From positions 780,996-844,995 of the forward strand of contig LT598463.1 of assembly GCA_900074745.1 (NCBI GenBank): a stretch of 64,000 nucleotides of DNA, in the 5' to 3' direction. Each line of letters opens with the position of its first letter. The stretch's first letter is position 1. This stretch comes from Lachancea mirantina (taxonomy: Eukaryota > Ascomycota > Saccharomycetes > Saccharomycetales > Saccharomycetaceae). A program made the translations under genes and the position numbers. This document shows positions 32,800 to 41,585 of the stretch, piece by piece. The notes below the pieces were generated by a model, which worked only from the letters and a program-made list of their open reading frames with translations, made no database searches and was not told where the DNA came from.

Positions 32800-34842
32800 T
32801 TAGAATGGCTTGTGCAAAGGAGAAATGACTTGCTTACCGTCGTAAAACTTGATAGTCTTCTCAGCTCTAGTGGCAACACCTTCTGGAGTGAACTGGAAAG
32901 CCTTGAAAATGTCACCTGCCTTACCAGAGGCACCAAAGTGGTCTAGACCAAAAGATTCGTGAGCGTACTTCGCCCAGCAAGATGGCGATAACACTTCAAC
33001 GGACATGATTGGAACACCATCTGGGAAGACGGAAAGTTGGTAGTCTTGAGATTGTAAGTCAAAAGTGTGGAAGTCGGGCAAAGAAACAATACGAGCCTTA
33101 ACACCCTTGCTGGCTAGAAGTTTGGCCGCGTCAACGATCAAGCTGACTTCAGATCCAGTGGCTACCAAAGTGATGTTGGCGTCTTTCGCTTCTTGCAAAA
33201 CGTAACCACCCTTGGAGGCCTTCTCGATAGAGCTACCTTCCAATTGTGGCAAGTTCTGTCTGGTTAAAGCAAGAACAGCTGGGGTGTTCTTGTTGTTCAA
33301 CGCCACGTGGTAAGCAGCAGAGACTTCGTTACCGTCAGCTGGTCTCCACACTTGCATGTTTGGGATAGCTCTCAAGTGGGCCAAAGTCTCGATAGGTTGA
33401 TGGGTTGGACCGTCTTCTCCTAGACCGATGGAGTCGTGAGTGGCGATCCAGATGACGGGGTGGCCGGACAAAGCGGCTAGCCTGACGGCACCAGAAGCAT
33501 AGGATACAAAGTTCAAAAACGTACCACCGACGGCCTTGTAGTGAGCACCGAAAGCAGCGATACCGTTCATCATGGCACCCATACCGTGCTCCCTCACACC
33601 GTACCTAATGTAGCGGCCAGTGTAGTCACCCAAGCCAGAAGAAGGAGGTTGGAAGTCGACAGCCTCCTTCCATCTGGTCAAGTTAGAAGAGGTCAAGTCA
33701 GCGGAACCGGCAAGTATCTCTGGGAATGAGCTGTGTAGGCTCTCCAGGACGATCTCGGAAAGCTTTCTGGTGGCGACAGCAGAGTCCTTTGGAGAGTAGA
33801 CGGGCAATTTCTCGGTCCAGTTTTCTGGCAGCTGGTTGGCGAATCTTCTCTCTAGCTCCTTGCCCAGTTCTGGGTATTTTTCCTTGTACGAAGCGAACAC
33901 CTGGTCCCATTCTTTGTTGGCCTTGGCACCAGGCTGGATCACGTGCTGGTTGTAGAAGTCGTACACTTCTTGAGGAACGACAAACGACTTGGCTGGGTCG
34001 AAGCCGAACTTAGACTTGAGCTGCCTGACGTCGTCAGGCTTCAAAGCAGCACCGTGCACGGCATGGGTGCCCGCCTGCAGAGAACCGAAACCGATGGTGG
34101 TGGTCATCTTGATCAAAGTAGGCTTGTCCTTGGACTTCTTGGCCTCCTCTAGAGCGCTCTGGATGCCGGCGAGGTCCTCGTTACCGTTCTCGACGTACAA
34201 GACCTCCCAGCCGTACGCCTCGTAACGCTTGGCAACGTCCTCGGTGAACGAGACGTTGGTGTTACCGTCGATAGTGATCTGGTTATCGTCCCAGAACGCG
34301 ATCAAGTTACCCAATTTGAGGTGGCCTGCCAACGACGAGGTCTCGGAAGAGACACCCTCCTGCAGACATCCGTCGCCGAGGAACACGTACGTGAATGAGT
34401 CGGAAAGGGTGTGGCCAGGCTTATTGTAAGTGGCCGCGAAGTTGGCTTGTGCCACGGCGATACCGACCGCGTTGGAGATACCCTGCCCCAAAGGACCCGT
34501 CGTCACCTCGACACCGGGCAAGAAGAACTCTGGGTGGCCGGGAGTCTTGGAGTGGAGCTGTCTGAACTGCTTGAGGTCATCGATCGAGAAGTCGTATCCA
34601 GTGAGGTGCAGCAGCGAGTACAGCAACGCACACGCGTGGCCGTTCGAAAGCACAAACCTGTCTCTGCCAATCCACTCTGGGTTTTCAGGGTTGAGTCTCA
34701 TCTGTCTCCAGAGCACGTGAGCCGCTGGGGCTAGCCCCAGCGGCGCACCTGGATGACCAGAGTTAGCAGCTGCGACTTGGTCGACGGCTAAAAGTCTGAT
34801 GGTCGAGATAGCAAGCTTGTCAATGTCGGAAAAGCTGGCCAT
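32800..34842 (-). CDS. TKL1: Transketolase
   Basis: The 680-residue protein has the same length as S. cerevisiae Tkl1. The thiamine diphosphate motif is seen in VFLGDGCLQEGVSSE and continues to the conserved DDNQITIDG. The N terminal AANSGHPGAPLG and the pyrimidine-domain GVREHGMGAMMNG are also typical. Transketolase moves two-carbon units in the non-oxidative pentose phosphate pathway. Because this species should be pre-WGD, the gene stands for both TKL1 and TKL2; its neighbours fit the TKL1 locus (LTP1, OPY2). GC-rich, strongly biased codons suggest high expression. A long 5' region contains a TTC array. Confidence 0.98.
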   Translation of the reverse strand: MASFSDIDKLAISTIRLLAVDQVAAANSGHPGAPLGLAPAAHVLWRQMRLNPENPEWIGRDRFVLSNGHACALLYSLLHLTGYDFSIDDLKQFRQLHSKTPGHPEFFLPGVEVTTGPLGQGISNAVGIAVAQANFAATYNKPGHTLSDSFTYVFLGDGCLQEGVSSETSSLAGHLKLGNLIAFWDDNQITIDGNTNVSFTEDVAKRYEAYGWEVLYVENGNEDLAGIQSALEEAKKSKDKPTLIKMTTTIGFGSLQAGTHAVHGAALKPDDVRQLKSKFGFDPAKSFVVPQEVYDFYNQHVIQPGAKANKEWDQVFASYKEKYPELGKELERRFANQLPENWTEKLPVYSPKDSAVATRKLSEIVLESLHSSFPEILAGSADLTSSNLTRWKEAVDFQPPSSGLGDYTGRYIRYGVREHGMGAMMNGIAAFGAHYKAVGGTFLNFVSYASGAVRLAALSGHPVIWIATHDSIGLGEDGPTHQPIETLAHLRAIPNMQVWRPADGNEVSAAYHVALNNKNTPAVLALTRQNLPQLEGSSIEKASKGGYVLQEAKDANITLVATGSEVSLIVDAAKLLASKGVKARIVSLPDFHTFDLQSQDYQLSVFPDGVPIMSVEVLSPSCWAKYAHESFGLDHFGASGKAGDIFKAFQFTPEGVATRAEKTIKFYDGKQVISPLHKPF

Positions 34843-35868
34843 TGTGTGTGGTGTTGTGTATGTGGTTCTTTTGGAAACTGTTAAGTCTGTAAGGGTCGTG
34901 AGAGTTCGAAATATCCGCTTTCGATCTCAAATCCACTAATCAATACCTATGTTATCCAAAGACTCTCGATAAAAACCTATACGAGTCCAATTCAAATCAA
35001 AATTGATCTACCGAATATCGAAGTGAAGTGTAGTTGACAAACTACGGCTATGATTTTTTCCCCTTTTCATTTCTTTCCCAGTGGCAAAAAAGGTGGGAAA
35101 ACTTTTCTACAATGGTGGGTATCCGGTATCGTGCACTACGTAATGGGCTGCTGCTGCTACTATGGCCAGTTGCAAAACAGCAACATACAGTGGGCATAGA
35201 AAGCTTTGTTGAGAGATTACAGCATGCGGTTTGCACGCGGGGCAAACCACCGGCATGACGTTCTCGGATGTTCTAAAATGTTCCATAATGTTCTATAATG
35301 TTCCATAATGTTCTCTGAGATTCTATGAGAGGCCTCTGCGACGATGTCTGGGCCCCCCGATAAGAAACGAGGTCACGGGACTGTGTATGGGTGGACTTCG
35401 TGGTGAATGCCAGGGGTGGCGGCGCTGAGAAGAGTTGGTAAGTGTTTTCTTCGTTAGTGCAGGGTTAAAAGACATGCTCATGGGAGGCCTTGGGAGCGTT
35501 TCGCGTGTAAATGTAAGCTTCACTGACTTATACGGCGTTCGAGAATATTGATGGCAGTTTAGTATGTGAGTTCTCAAAAGAAAGGGCCAAAGGATGACTC
35601 TGACGTTATCTTTGAGTACTCGTCCACGCTTGGAGCGATCCGTGACGTGCGGGTAACACTTCTGGACGAAACCATACGTGTCTGGGTGTCGTTTTTAACG
35701 GGAGCGCTGGTCCAGACTCTGGTCACGCGACACAATTTAGCTCCGTATGTAGTGACTTTGAAGAGCGGATGGATGGAAAGATGGGCTGCGTCGCGTCACC
35801 GGTGTACTTGGCAGTGCAGCTCTTGCTACGTAATTGTACTTGGTTTAGTGCCTTGGTATGTGGCCAGA
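34843..35868. other. Intergenic region, TKL1 promoter and OPY2 3' flank
   Basis: The 1.0 kb region carries the TTC array. The plus-strand frame at 35566-36006 starts with GTG and runs into antisense OPY2, and the minus frame at 35323-35577 shows no family resemblance. I regard neither as a gene. Confidence 0.5.
35261..35330. promoter_or_regulatory. Seven-unit 10-bp TTC array (step-type heat-shock element candidate)
   Basis: Seven consecutive 10-mers each begin with TTC: TTCTCGGATG, TTCTAAAATG, TTCCATAATG, TTCTATAATG, TTCCATAATG, TTCTCTGAGA, TTCTATGAGA. TTC direct repeats at 10-bp spacing are the step-type element recognised by yeast Hsf1. It lies 420-490 bp upstream of TKL1, with OPY2's stop on the other side. 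The motif is certain; function is inferred. Confidence 0.6.
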
Positions 35869-37056
35869 TCAAATTCGAAACTTGTCCTCGAATGGGCTGC
35901 CAGAGCCCTCTGTCGCGTGCGGATCTTGCTCGGACGAGAAGGACGTAGTCACGTGATACCTCTGTGCCATCTGGTCGCGCACAGTGTCAGCGACGGCCAC
36001 GTCTAGGATGAAACTGCCGTCGTCAGAGTCTGACGCCGCAGCCGCGTCCGACATCTCGCGAGTGTGGTCCTCGGGCGTCGAGGAGTCGCGCAGTTCCCGC
36101 GTGTAGTGGAGTGTTTTCTCGTTCGAAAGCGAGGGCACAAGTGGGTCGATCAAAGGGCCCGTGTTTTCGTCGTCTCCATCATCGTCGTCGTCGTCCTCTT
36201 CTTCTTCGCTGATTTGTACGAGCTTCGGTTTGGCACGGATCGCGGTCGTGAGATGGTTCGTGTCGTTTTTCTCGCCGGCGCCCGCGTCCGCATCGCTTTC
36301 GAGTCGTCCATTTGCTGTCGTTTTCACGTCGCGATCGCGATCGTCACTTGTACTGTCGTCGTCGTCGTCCATGCCGCCCAAAATCGAGCTGCCCAACGTG
36401 ATGTGCGACCGCGTGTCGCCGGACCGCAGTAGATGCCGCGGCAGCGGCGGTAGCTTGCCCTGTTTGCCCGCAGTGACACCCGGAATATACGCGATTGGTA
36501 GAATGTTCGAGGATGCACGCGTCGTGACCGTTGCGGCACTGCTTCTGTTGCCGGGCCGGTGCAGTCCGGTTGGACCTGCAGGGCCCCCAGGGCCCTGCAG
36601 GTGCCCGTTTTTCTCGTAGCCACCCGACTCCGGATCGTCGAGAAGATCTTCGTCGTGACGACCCTCGGCGACGAGCACGTTGCGGTTGTGGGCCTTGTTC
36701 TTGGACCAGTACTTGACGTACAGGTACACGAGCAGGATCGCGATCAGAAACGCGGTTCCACCGACGACACCGCCGACGATGCCGCCGACTTTCGACGCAC
36801 TGGCGCCGTGGCCGCCGTGCGACTGCGACGACCCGTTTGACGAGCTGTTAGACGAGCTCGACAGCGTCGACGTTCGTTTCGCGCAGTACGTCTGTGGACA
36901 CTGTGCGCACGTCTGCACCGTCACCGCGCAGTATTCGTCGGCTGCGCACTGTGGACACGACACGGAATCGGTGCACGTGACACAGCCGTTGGATTGCGAG
37001 CTCGGCGCTGGCAGCGCCGAGCTCGACACCGTGCTTGCTATTTCAGCGGACGACAT
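35869..37056 (-). CDS. OPY2: Opy2-like membrane anchor of the HOG pathway
   Basis: The 395-residue protein has no classical signal peptide. A serine-rich extracellular start carries an eight-cysteine module (CVTC, CPQC, C, CAQC pattern at about residues 25-58). A glycine-rich membrane helix follows at about 89-115 (GGIVGGVVGGTAFLIAILLV). The cytosolic tail holds NILPIAYIPGV and an acidic run of E/D near residue 290. S. cerevisiae Opy2 anchors Ste50 at the plasma membrane for Hog1 and other MAPK signalling; the Cys module and IAYIPGV region are its conserved parts. Position between TKL1 and MRL1 agrees with YPR075C. The gene is GC-rich and has a 12-bp inverted repeat at 36574-36602. Identity rests on architecture and synteny. 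Confidence 0.85.
   Translation of the reverse strand: MSSAEIASTVSSSALPAPSSQSNGCVTCTDSVSCPQCAADEYCAVTVQTCAQCPQTYCAKRTSTLSSSSNSSSNGSSQSHGGHGASASKVGGIVGGVVGGTAFLIAILLVYLYVKYWSKNKAHNRNVLVAEGRHDEDLLDDPESGGYEKNGHLQGPGGPAGPTGLHRPGNRSSAATVTTRASSNILPIAYIPGVTAGKQGKLPPLPRHLLRSGDTRSHITLGSSILGGMDDDDDSTSDDRDRDVKTTANGRLESDADAGAGEKNDTNHLTTAIRAKPKLVQISEEEEDDDDDDGDDENTGPLIDPLVPSLSNEKTLHYTRELRDSSTPEDHTREMSDAAAASDSDDGSFILDVAVADTVRDQMAQRYHVTTSFSSEQDPHATEGSGSPFEDKFRI
36574..36602. repeat. 12-bp perfect inverted repeat inside OPY2
   Basis: ACCTGCAGGGCC and GGCCCTGCAGGT are perfect reverse complements separated by CCCAG. The sequence encodes the Gly/Pro-rich part HLQGPGGPAGPTG of Opy2. Confidence 0.8.
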
Positions 37057-38205
37057 CCAGTCTTCGAGAAAGTCGTGTGCGTTGTGTGTGTACTTTTCAC
37101 GCAGAGCCAGCTGGGTCGAGAAATACGAGAACGGAAACTGCTATACCTGTGGTGGACTGTAACTCGCGTGACTTCCGTGAATCCCAGGTTACTGTTCGAG
37201 TTGTGTTTCGACACTTGAAACTCGATTTCAAGATGAGTTTAATCTCTTCTTTTTTTTCCTGTTCTTCGTCCTTGATTTCCGCTTGAGTGCGAAACAGTCA
37301 GTTCCGTTTCGCGGTACCCCGTGTCTATGGTAACGATCTGGGAACTGAAACATAGATGGAGTATTTGTTCGTTCAGAACGATACTAAAACTGGTTTGTGT
37401 TTCGTACCACGTGATCATGCTTCACCCAAGCTTCTTGACAAGAACGTCTTCAAACGATTGTTTAGGTCGCTCATGGCCTTCTTGTTTTTAAATATATCGT
37501 GTGTAGAGTACTTCTCTCCAAGAGTAACATGGCCGCGCCACGTCTGGTAGTACAGTCTTCTCTATACAACTGTCGTAATTTCTTTTTCGTAAGTCATGAG
37601 TGAAACGTGAAGACAGACGCTCACTTTACGGCATCCATCATACCACTTTTCGCGATTTACGTTTGTAAGTAGACTCGTAATCTCTTGTTCATCACTGGGA
37701 CGTCTGGCATCTCTTCTCTTCCTGATTGTGTCACGATGATCACGTGATCTTGTCGCAATAGGTTCCTTCCAACGTCGTTATCAAGCTAATGGAGAAGGGC
37801 AACGTAACCCCTGGGCTGGCAGGGCCGCCACCCTTGTATACAATCCTTGTTCAATGAAGATTCCCTATTACATCAAAGAAATGCTGATTACATTTCACCT
37901 CCCCCCACCCCTCCTCCCGCAGTCCAACAGTGAAAGCCCAAACCGACGAGAGGAAGCAATTCTATGGTCATCACGGGGATCGTTTGGGTCTCCCTGGTCA
38001 GATCTTTCGTTAGGTTTTTCGGAAGGCCAATCTGTCATAGTGATCACGTGATTGGGTCTTCCGTAAATCCAACAGGACAACATACTTTCTGGCAGCGTTT
38101 CCTGGGTCATTCAGGCCTAGCATGTCATGTCTTTTATGTCGCCTGTAACGTTTGCCTCGTTTCGTTGAGCTAATTAGTTCCCGAACCAGAGTACTTTGCT
38201 GAGCT

Positions 38206-38322
38206 ATGGAAAAAAGCCACCCAAATCTCTTTAACAGGATCTTTCACAGCATGAGAACTTTCAGCGCCCTCGCGACGACCCGGAGAAAAAAAGGTGAGTC
38301 GACGTTTACGTCGCACAGCTAG
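38206..38322 (+). CDS. Candidate small ORF next to tRNA-Glu
   Basis: An ATG frame of 38 codons encodes a basic, serine/threonine-rich peptide beginning MEKSHPNLFNRIFHSMRTF. It ends 15 bp before the 3' end of the convergent tRNA-Glu, next to its terminator. I do not recognise it. The composition is amphipathic and basic, compatible with a mitochondrial presequence, but chance is equally likely. Confidence 0.2.
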   Translation: MEKSHPNLFNRIFHSMRTFSALATTRRKKGESTFTSHS

Positions 38323-38324
38323 TC

Positions 38325-38329
38325 AAAAA
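38325..38329 (-). terminator. RNA polymerase III terminator of tRNA-Glu
   Basis: Five T residues on the minus strand begin eight bases after the tRNA 3' end. Confidence 0.8.
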
Positions 38330-38336
38330 CATTAAA

Positions 38337-38408
38337 CTCCGATGCGGGGAATCGAACCCCGATCTCCACGGTGAGAGCGTGATGTGATAGCCATTACACT
38401 ACATCGGA
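38337..38408 (-). tRNA. tRNA-Glu (anticodon CUC)
   Basis: On the minus strand the 72 nt fold as a full cloverleaf: acceptor TCCGATG paired with CATCGGA plus discriminator G, D arm GTGT..ACAT, anticodon loop CTCTCAC giving CTC, and T arm GGGG-TTCGAAT-CCCCG, which includes the B box. No intron. The sequence is close to yeast tRNA-Glu(UUC) apart from the anticodon. CCA is not encoded. Confidence 0.97.
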
Positions 38409-38453
38409 CTATTATTGATTATACATTCGCTTCTTGTCAAGATACTACCCTAG

Positions 38454-38837
38454 CTAGGTCTCGTACACCTTCCTCCTGTACTTGGAGGAATCAAAACCCT
38501 TCTTTCTATGTGGTAACGCGTCGGGCACTTTCGAAAGCCAATAGTTTTTCAGCTTGACAGAAAAGGACCCCTTCAACCCCTTTACAGGCATAATTCTCTG
38601 CCACAGAGTACGCTCTGACCGAGGCCCGATGTCCTCTTGTGTATATGTAACAACGGTAACGTAGTTAGTTTCGTCGCTCAATATGGACTCCCGGCTATCG
38701 TAGAACCCGGATCCAGCGCCAATGAGGGGCGCATCAATCGAATTCGAAAGCAGAAACAAGCTCGATGCGTTCAAGTCTAGCTGCGACGCTGACGCTGACG
38801 CTTCCGAGTTGTCGATCGAGATGCAGTCCGTGTTCAT
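38454..38837 (-). CDS. Uncharacterised protein (positional counterpart of YPR078C?)
   Basis: The 127-residue frame begins with ATG at 38837; five more upstream codons start with TTG. The first half is acidic and serine-rich (NSEASASASQLDLNASSLFLL). The second half is basic and better ordered, with RTLWQRIMPVKGLKGSFSVK and a lysine/arginine-rich end. No domain, signal peptide or membrane helix is recognised. In S. cerevisiae the same strand and slot, between OPY2 and MRL1, holds YPR078C, which is much longer (372 residues), so orthology is unproven. It ends 46 bp before the tRNA-Glu gene on the same strand. Confidence 0.5.
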   Translation of the reverse strand: MNTDCISIDNSEASASASQLDLNASSLFLLSNSIDAPLIGAGSGFYDSRESILSDETNYVTVVTYTQEDIGPRSERTLWQRIMPVKGLKGSFSVKLKNYWLSKVPDALPHRKKGFDSSKYRRKVYET

Positions 38838-39479
38838 GCCTCGAGTATACAACTGCTATGTAGTTGCTGGTGGGGGCCTATGTGCCAGAGTTTGTTCTTG
38901 CTTGGTCTTCCTTCGTTTTATGAAACTCCGACGTAAATTTGTGCCTTCTCTGGTGTACTGTCCTTGACGCAGAGTTCAACATCCCGCCAGAAAACCTCAA
39001 CAGGGGAGCCCTGGTCTGGAAGAGCAAACACTGGGGTCACAGAATGTAAAGAACAGACGATCACAGTACAGAGCGGCTGCAGGGAAGATGGGACCCTTTG
39101 ACTTGCTACGATAAAGTGATTCCGGTTTGAGTTCGAATGTGGGACTATTGCTGCAACTTTCATGTCTTTTCAGTGCACAGTGTCATAATTACGGCATGAA
39201 CAAGAGGTTTTAATGAAGCGTTGCGGAGGTATTGCGGAGGCATTTCGAAGACGTTGCCGAGACATGGCGGAGACATTGCAGAAGTAAGTCGAATCTGAGA
39301 GTTGTATATAGGAGGATTGGTTTAACTCTTCTAGCGCGAGTTCGCATGATTTACGGTGGTTTTCGGTTATTCGCATTTTCGTGTTCGTTAGAAATTGCAA
39401 GACTATTTTGAAATTAGTATGGTCAGCTCTTTTATTTAGGCAACTCTGCTTTAGACTGTCATAACATGGTTCGACTTCA
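38838..39479. other. Divergent intergenic region upstream of MRL1
   Basis: The stretch contains the 11-bp repeat array at 39220-39285. The minus-strand frame 39170-39634 crosses the MRL1 start and is a shadow. Confidence 0.5.
39220..39285. repeat. 11-bp degenerate tandem repeat (6 units) upstream of MRL1
   Basis: Six units of exactly 11 bp follow one another: GTTGCGGAGGT, ATTGCGGAGGC, ATTTCGAAGAC, GTTGCCGAGAC, ATGGCGGAGAC, ATTGCAGAAGT. They lie 195-260 bp before the MRL1 ATG. Confidence 0.8.
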
Positions 39480-40517
39480 ATGAGCGCAGCACTGTATAAA
39501 AAGGCCATCATTCTAGTGCTCTCGGTGATCTTCCTTTTGTGCGCGACAAACGGTAGTCGATACGGTGTCCATGTGTCGGCATTTGACAGCAAAGCTTTGA
39601 CACATTCCGCAGCGAAAAGCGCAGACCTCGGCACGCCAAAGCAGGATCAGAACGATAACAATCAGGAATCTGACGATGGTATGTTTTGTGCCGTGAGAAA
39701 CACTGTTACCGGGAACTATATCGATTTGTCTCAACTGTCGGCAACGCCCAATGAGCTTCGCAAGGGTCAGAAGTCCCGCAGAAACAGACACGACTCCGAA
39801 ACGACACGTTGGCTGGTGAGATCGCCCGATTCAAGTGCCAATTTTACGCTGGGTATCTGTTCGAGTGCTACCGCGAGCGATGACAATCAGATTTCGAACT
39901 CGACGGGCGCGTACTACGAGAGCAATGACAGTGGAAAACTTGTTTCCATAGGGGATTTCACGTCGAAGCCGCAGTTTTTCGGTAAAAAACTCACGCTCAA
40001 GTACGCCAACGGCGACTTGTGTCCCAATGGCGTCGATCGTAAGGCCACGTTACTAAATTTCGTGTGCGACAAAGAAATTCAAACTAAAGCCCAAATCAGT
40101 TTCATCGGGTCCCTGCATGACTGTTCGTATTTTTTTGAGGTCCGAAGCGTGCACGCATGCGCTACGTCGCATAAGAGCAACGACGTCAACGTTCTGGGCA
40201 TTTTCGTTGGCATTTTCCTCGTGTTTTTCATCGTGGAATTCGGAAGACGCTGGTTCTACAGAAAAATGCGTTCTCGCTTAAGGCCCGCGCACACACTCTC
40301 AGGCGAAGTGACGCCGCGCTGGGAGATGATAGAAAGCCAGTCGCGTGTGAAGTCGTTTTTCAAGCGGCTTTTCGAAGGCGCGGCAAGACCCGCATACACT
40401 CCGATCAAACTGAACAGCGCTTCGCGTCACAACCGCAGTGAAGAGTCTCTCGCCCGGGATATGGAGGCCCAGAACCAGTTGCTGGACAACCTGGAAGTGG
40501 TGAGCGGAGACAGTTAG
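39480..40517 (+). CDS. MRL1: Mrl1, mannose-6-phosphate-receptor-like sorting protein
   Basis: The 345-residue protein is type I membrane: a hydrophobic signal peptide at about residues 8-25 (IILVLSVIFLLCATNG), a lumenal MRH-like lectin domain with cysteines at FCAV, LGICSS, GDLCPNG, FVCDK and HDCSYFFEV, a membrane helix at about 242-260 (LGIFVGIFLVFFIVEF), and a basic cytosolic tail. Mrl1 cycles between Golgi and endosomes and helps mature vacuolar hydrolases. S. cerevisiae Mrl1 is 381 residues. Position before TEF1 equals YPR079W-YPR080W. Lumenal domain conservation is modest, so the name leans on topology, the HDCSYFFEV ending and synteny. Confidence 0.88.
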   Translation: MSAALYKKAIILVLSVIFLLCATNGSRYGVHVSAFDSKALTHSAAKSADLGTPKQDQNDNNQESDDGMFCAVRNTVTGNYIDLSQLSATPNELRKGQKSRRNRHDSETTRWLVRSPDSSANFTLGICSSATASDDNQISNSTGAYYESNDSGKLVSIGDFTSKPQFFGKKLTLKYANGDLCPNGVDRKATLLNFVCDKEIQTKAQISFIGSLHDCSYFFEVRSVHACATSHKSNDVNVLGIFVGIFLVFFIVEFGRRWFYRKMRSRLRPAHTLSGEVTPRWEMIESQSRVKSFFKRLFEGAARPAYTPIKLNSASRHNRSEESLARDMEAQNQLLDNLEVVSGDS

Positions 40518-40860
40518 CGATTGGATCGTTTCTTCCACGATAGCTGCTCTCCGCAGCTCATTTGTACACCGTTCAAGCTAAATTTAACTATGTAAGCAAG
40601 CAAGCAAACCATTTGGACGATTTTTGTACAAATCGTTTTCCTGACCTTGTCATTCTCTATCTCTTTTCAGCACTTTGACACTTCGAACGTGGAATACCAT
40701 TGTTCACGTAGAAAACACTAAATATAACTACATCAGACACAAAGCTTGAAAATCACTTCCACGTAATTAAGACATCTTCGGCCCCTACACACCTAAGTGA
40801 CTCCGCTACTATACCTTCTATTTATTAAACCATGTGCTCATGTCTAGTAACATCTATAGC

Positions 40861-40896
40861 ACCCATAACACCCAAAGTACCCAGAGTACCCATAAT
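40861..40896. repeat. 9-bp ACCCA tandem array (4 units)
   Basis: Units ACCCATAAC, ACCCAAAGT, ACCCAGAGT and ACCCATAAT follow without gaps, about 690-725 bp upstream of TEF1. On the other strand they read as spaced TGGGT, like degenerate telomeric or Rap1/Tbf1-type sequence. Confidence 0.75.
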
Positions 40897-40924
40897 TCGT
40901 ATGGTACCCTTAAGATCACAATTC

Positions 40925-41044
40925 AACCCATACACAGCCAAAGCCCTAAAATTTTCATTGGGGAACCCAACTGAGTTGCCATTATGATGACTGCACACCC
41001 TTGCACCTACATAAATCCATTTTTGACTAGAACACCCACTCACC
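40925..41044 (+). promoter_or_regulatory. Cluster of Rap1-like sites upstream of TEF1
   Basis: AACCCATACAC (40925-40935) carries the ACCCATACA core of Rap1 sites. ACACCCTTGCACC (40995-41007) and ACACCCACTCACC (41032-41044) are weaker matches. S. cerevisiae TEF genes are driven by Rap1 sites, which supports the call, though the distance to the ATG (540-660 bp) is longer here. Confidence 0.45.
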
Positions 41045-41491
41045 ATTTACGCCCCGAAGACGTTACTCGAGTAACACGAACCCAACAGCATGGCTGGACC
41101 GCGCAGGACTGCCCAAAGAAATGCTAAAAAAGGAACAAGATTCAACCCTTGTTTCTTTTGCCCGCACAGAAAGCGCCCCAGCACCGCCATTTCATTGCCG
41201 CCGAAGCCTCGCGCAACGCATGAATTACCACTTTAAGTATCTAAACTATTACCACATTCGGCATATCCTTCTCCTTGTGGACAACAAGCTTCTTAGACGA
41301 CACTGCAACACTGATCAAGTTTGTTGTACGTAGATAACGATTTGCCATTCTTTTCTTCCTCATTTGTTGCTCCCGAGGAAGACTTGCAATATGCGTGGGC
41401 CCGCGTGAGCGCGCGTATCAGTATGACACAAGCAAGGTTAGAGGCATAGCTGTGAAAAATTTTCCTGGTGAAAAATTTTTCTGGGTTGTGG

Positions 41492-41499
41492 TATAAAAG
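41492..41499 (+). promoter_or_regulatory. TEF1 TATA box (TATAAAAG)
   Basis: TATAAAAG lies 94 bp upstream of the TEF1 ATG, in the normal range for yeast. It follows two copies of a GTGAAAAATTTT-like sequence (near 41452 and 41468). Confidence 0.7.
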
Positions 41500-41585
41500 C
41501 GATTGAGGTTGGAGCAAGGGTCAACTGTCTTGAAACCTTCTTTTCTCTTAAATCTTTCAGATATCAGCCAATAAACTAATTCAGA

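Larger units (their letters stand above)
37057..38336. other. OPY2 upstream region
   Basis: This 1.3 kb stretch precedes OPY2 and ends at the tRNA gene. It has three CACGTGAT elements (near 37409, 37738 and 38041), two of them within perfect ATCACGTGAT-type palindromes. ORFs of about 60 codons occur on both strands but none looks conserved; the 64-codon frame at 37356-37550 does start with ATG. No centromere-like CDEI-CDEII-CDEIII arrangement was found. Confidence 0.5.
40518..41585. other. TEF1 upstream region
   Basis: This 1.07 kb region lies between MRL1 and TEF1. It holds a 9-bp ACCCA repeat array, three Rap1-like sites and a TATA box. Short frames on both strands look random. Confidence 0.6.

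Noticed and set aside
35566-36006. 146-codon plus-strand frame at the end of OPY2
   Set aside because: It starts with GTG, runs antisense into OPY2, and has no recognisable domain.
36161-37162. Long serine/arginine/alanine-rich frames antisense to OPY2
   Set aside because: They are shadows of GC-rich repetitive OPY2 coding sequence; the sense frame has the Cys module and the membrane helix.
37057-38336. Possible centromere because of ATCACGTGAT (CDEI-like) elements
   Set aside because: No AT-rich CDEII-length segment and no TTTCCGAA-type CDEIII at proper spacing was found there or in the other gaps.
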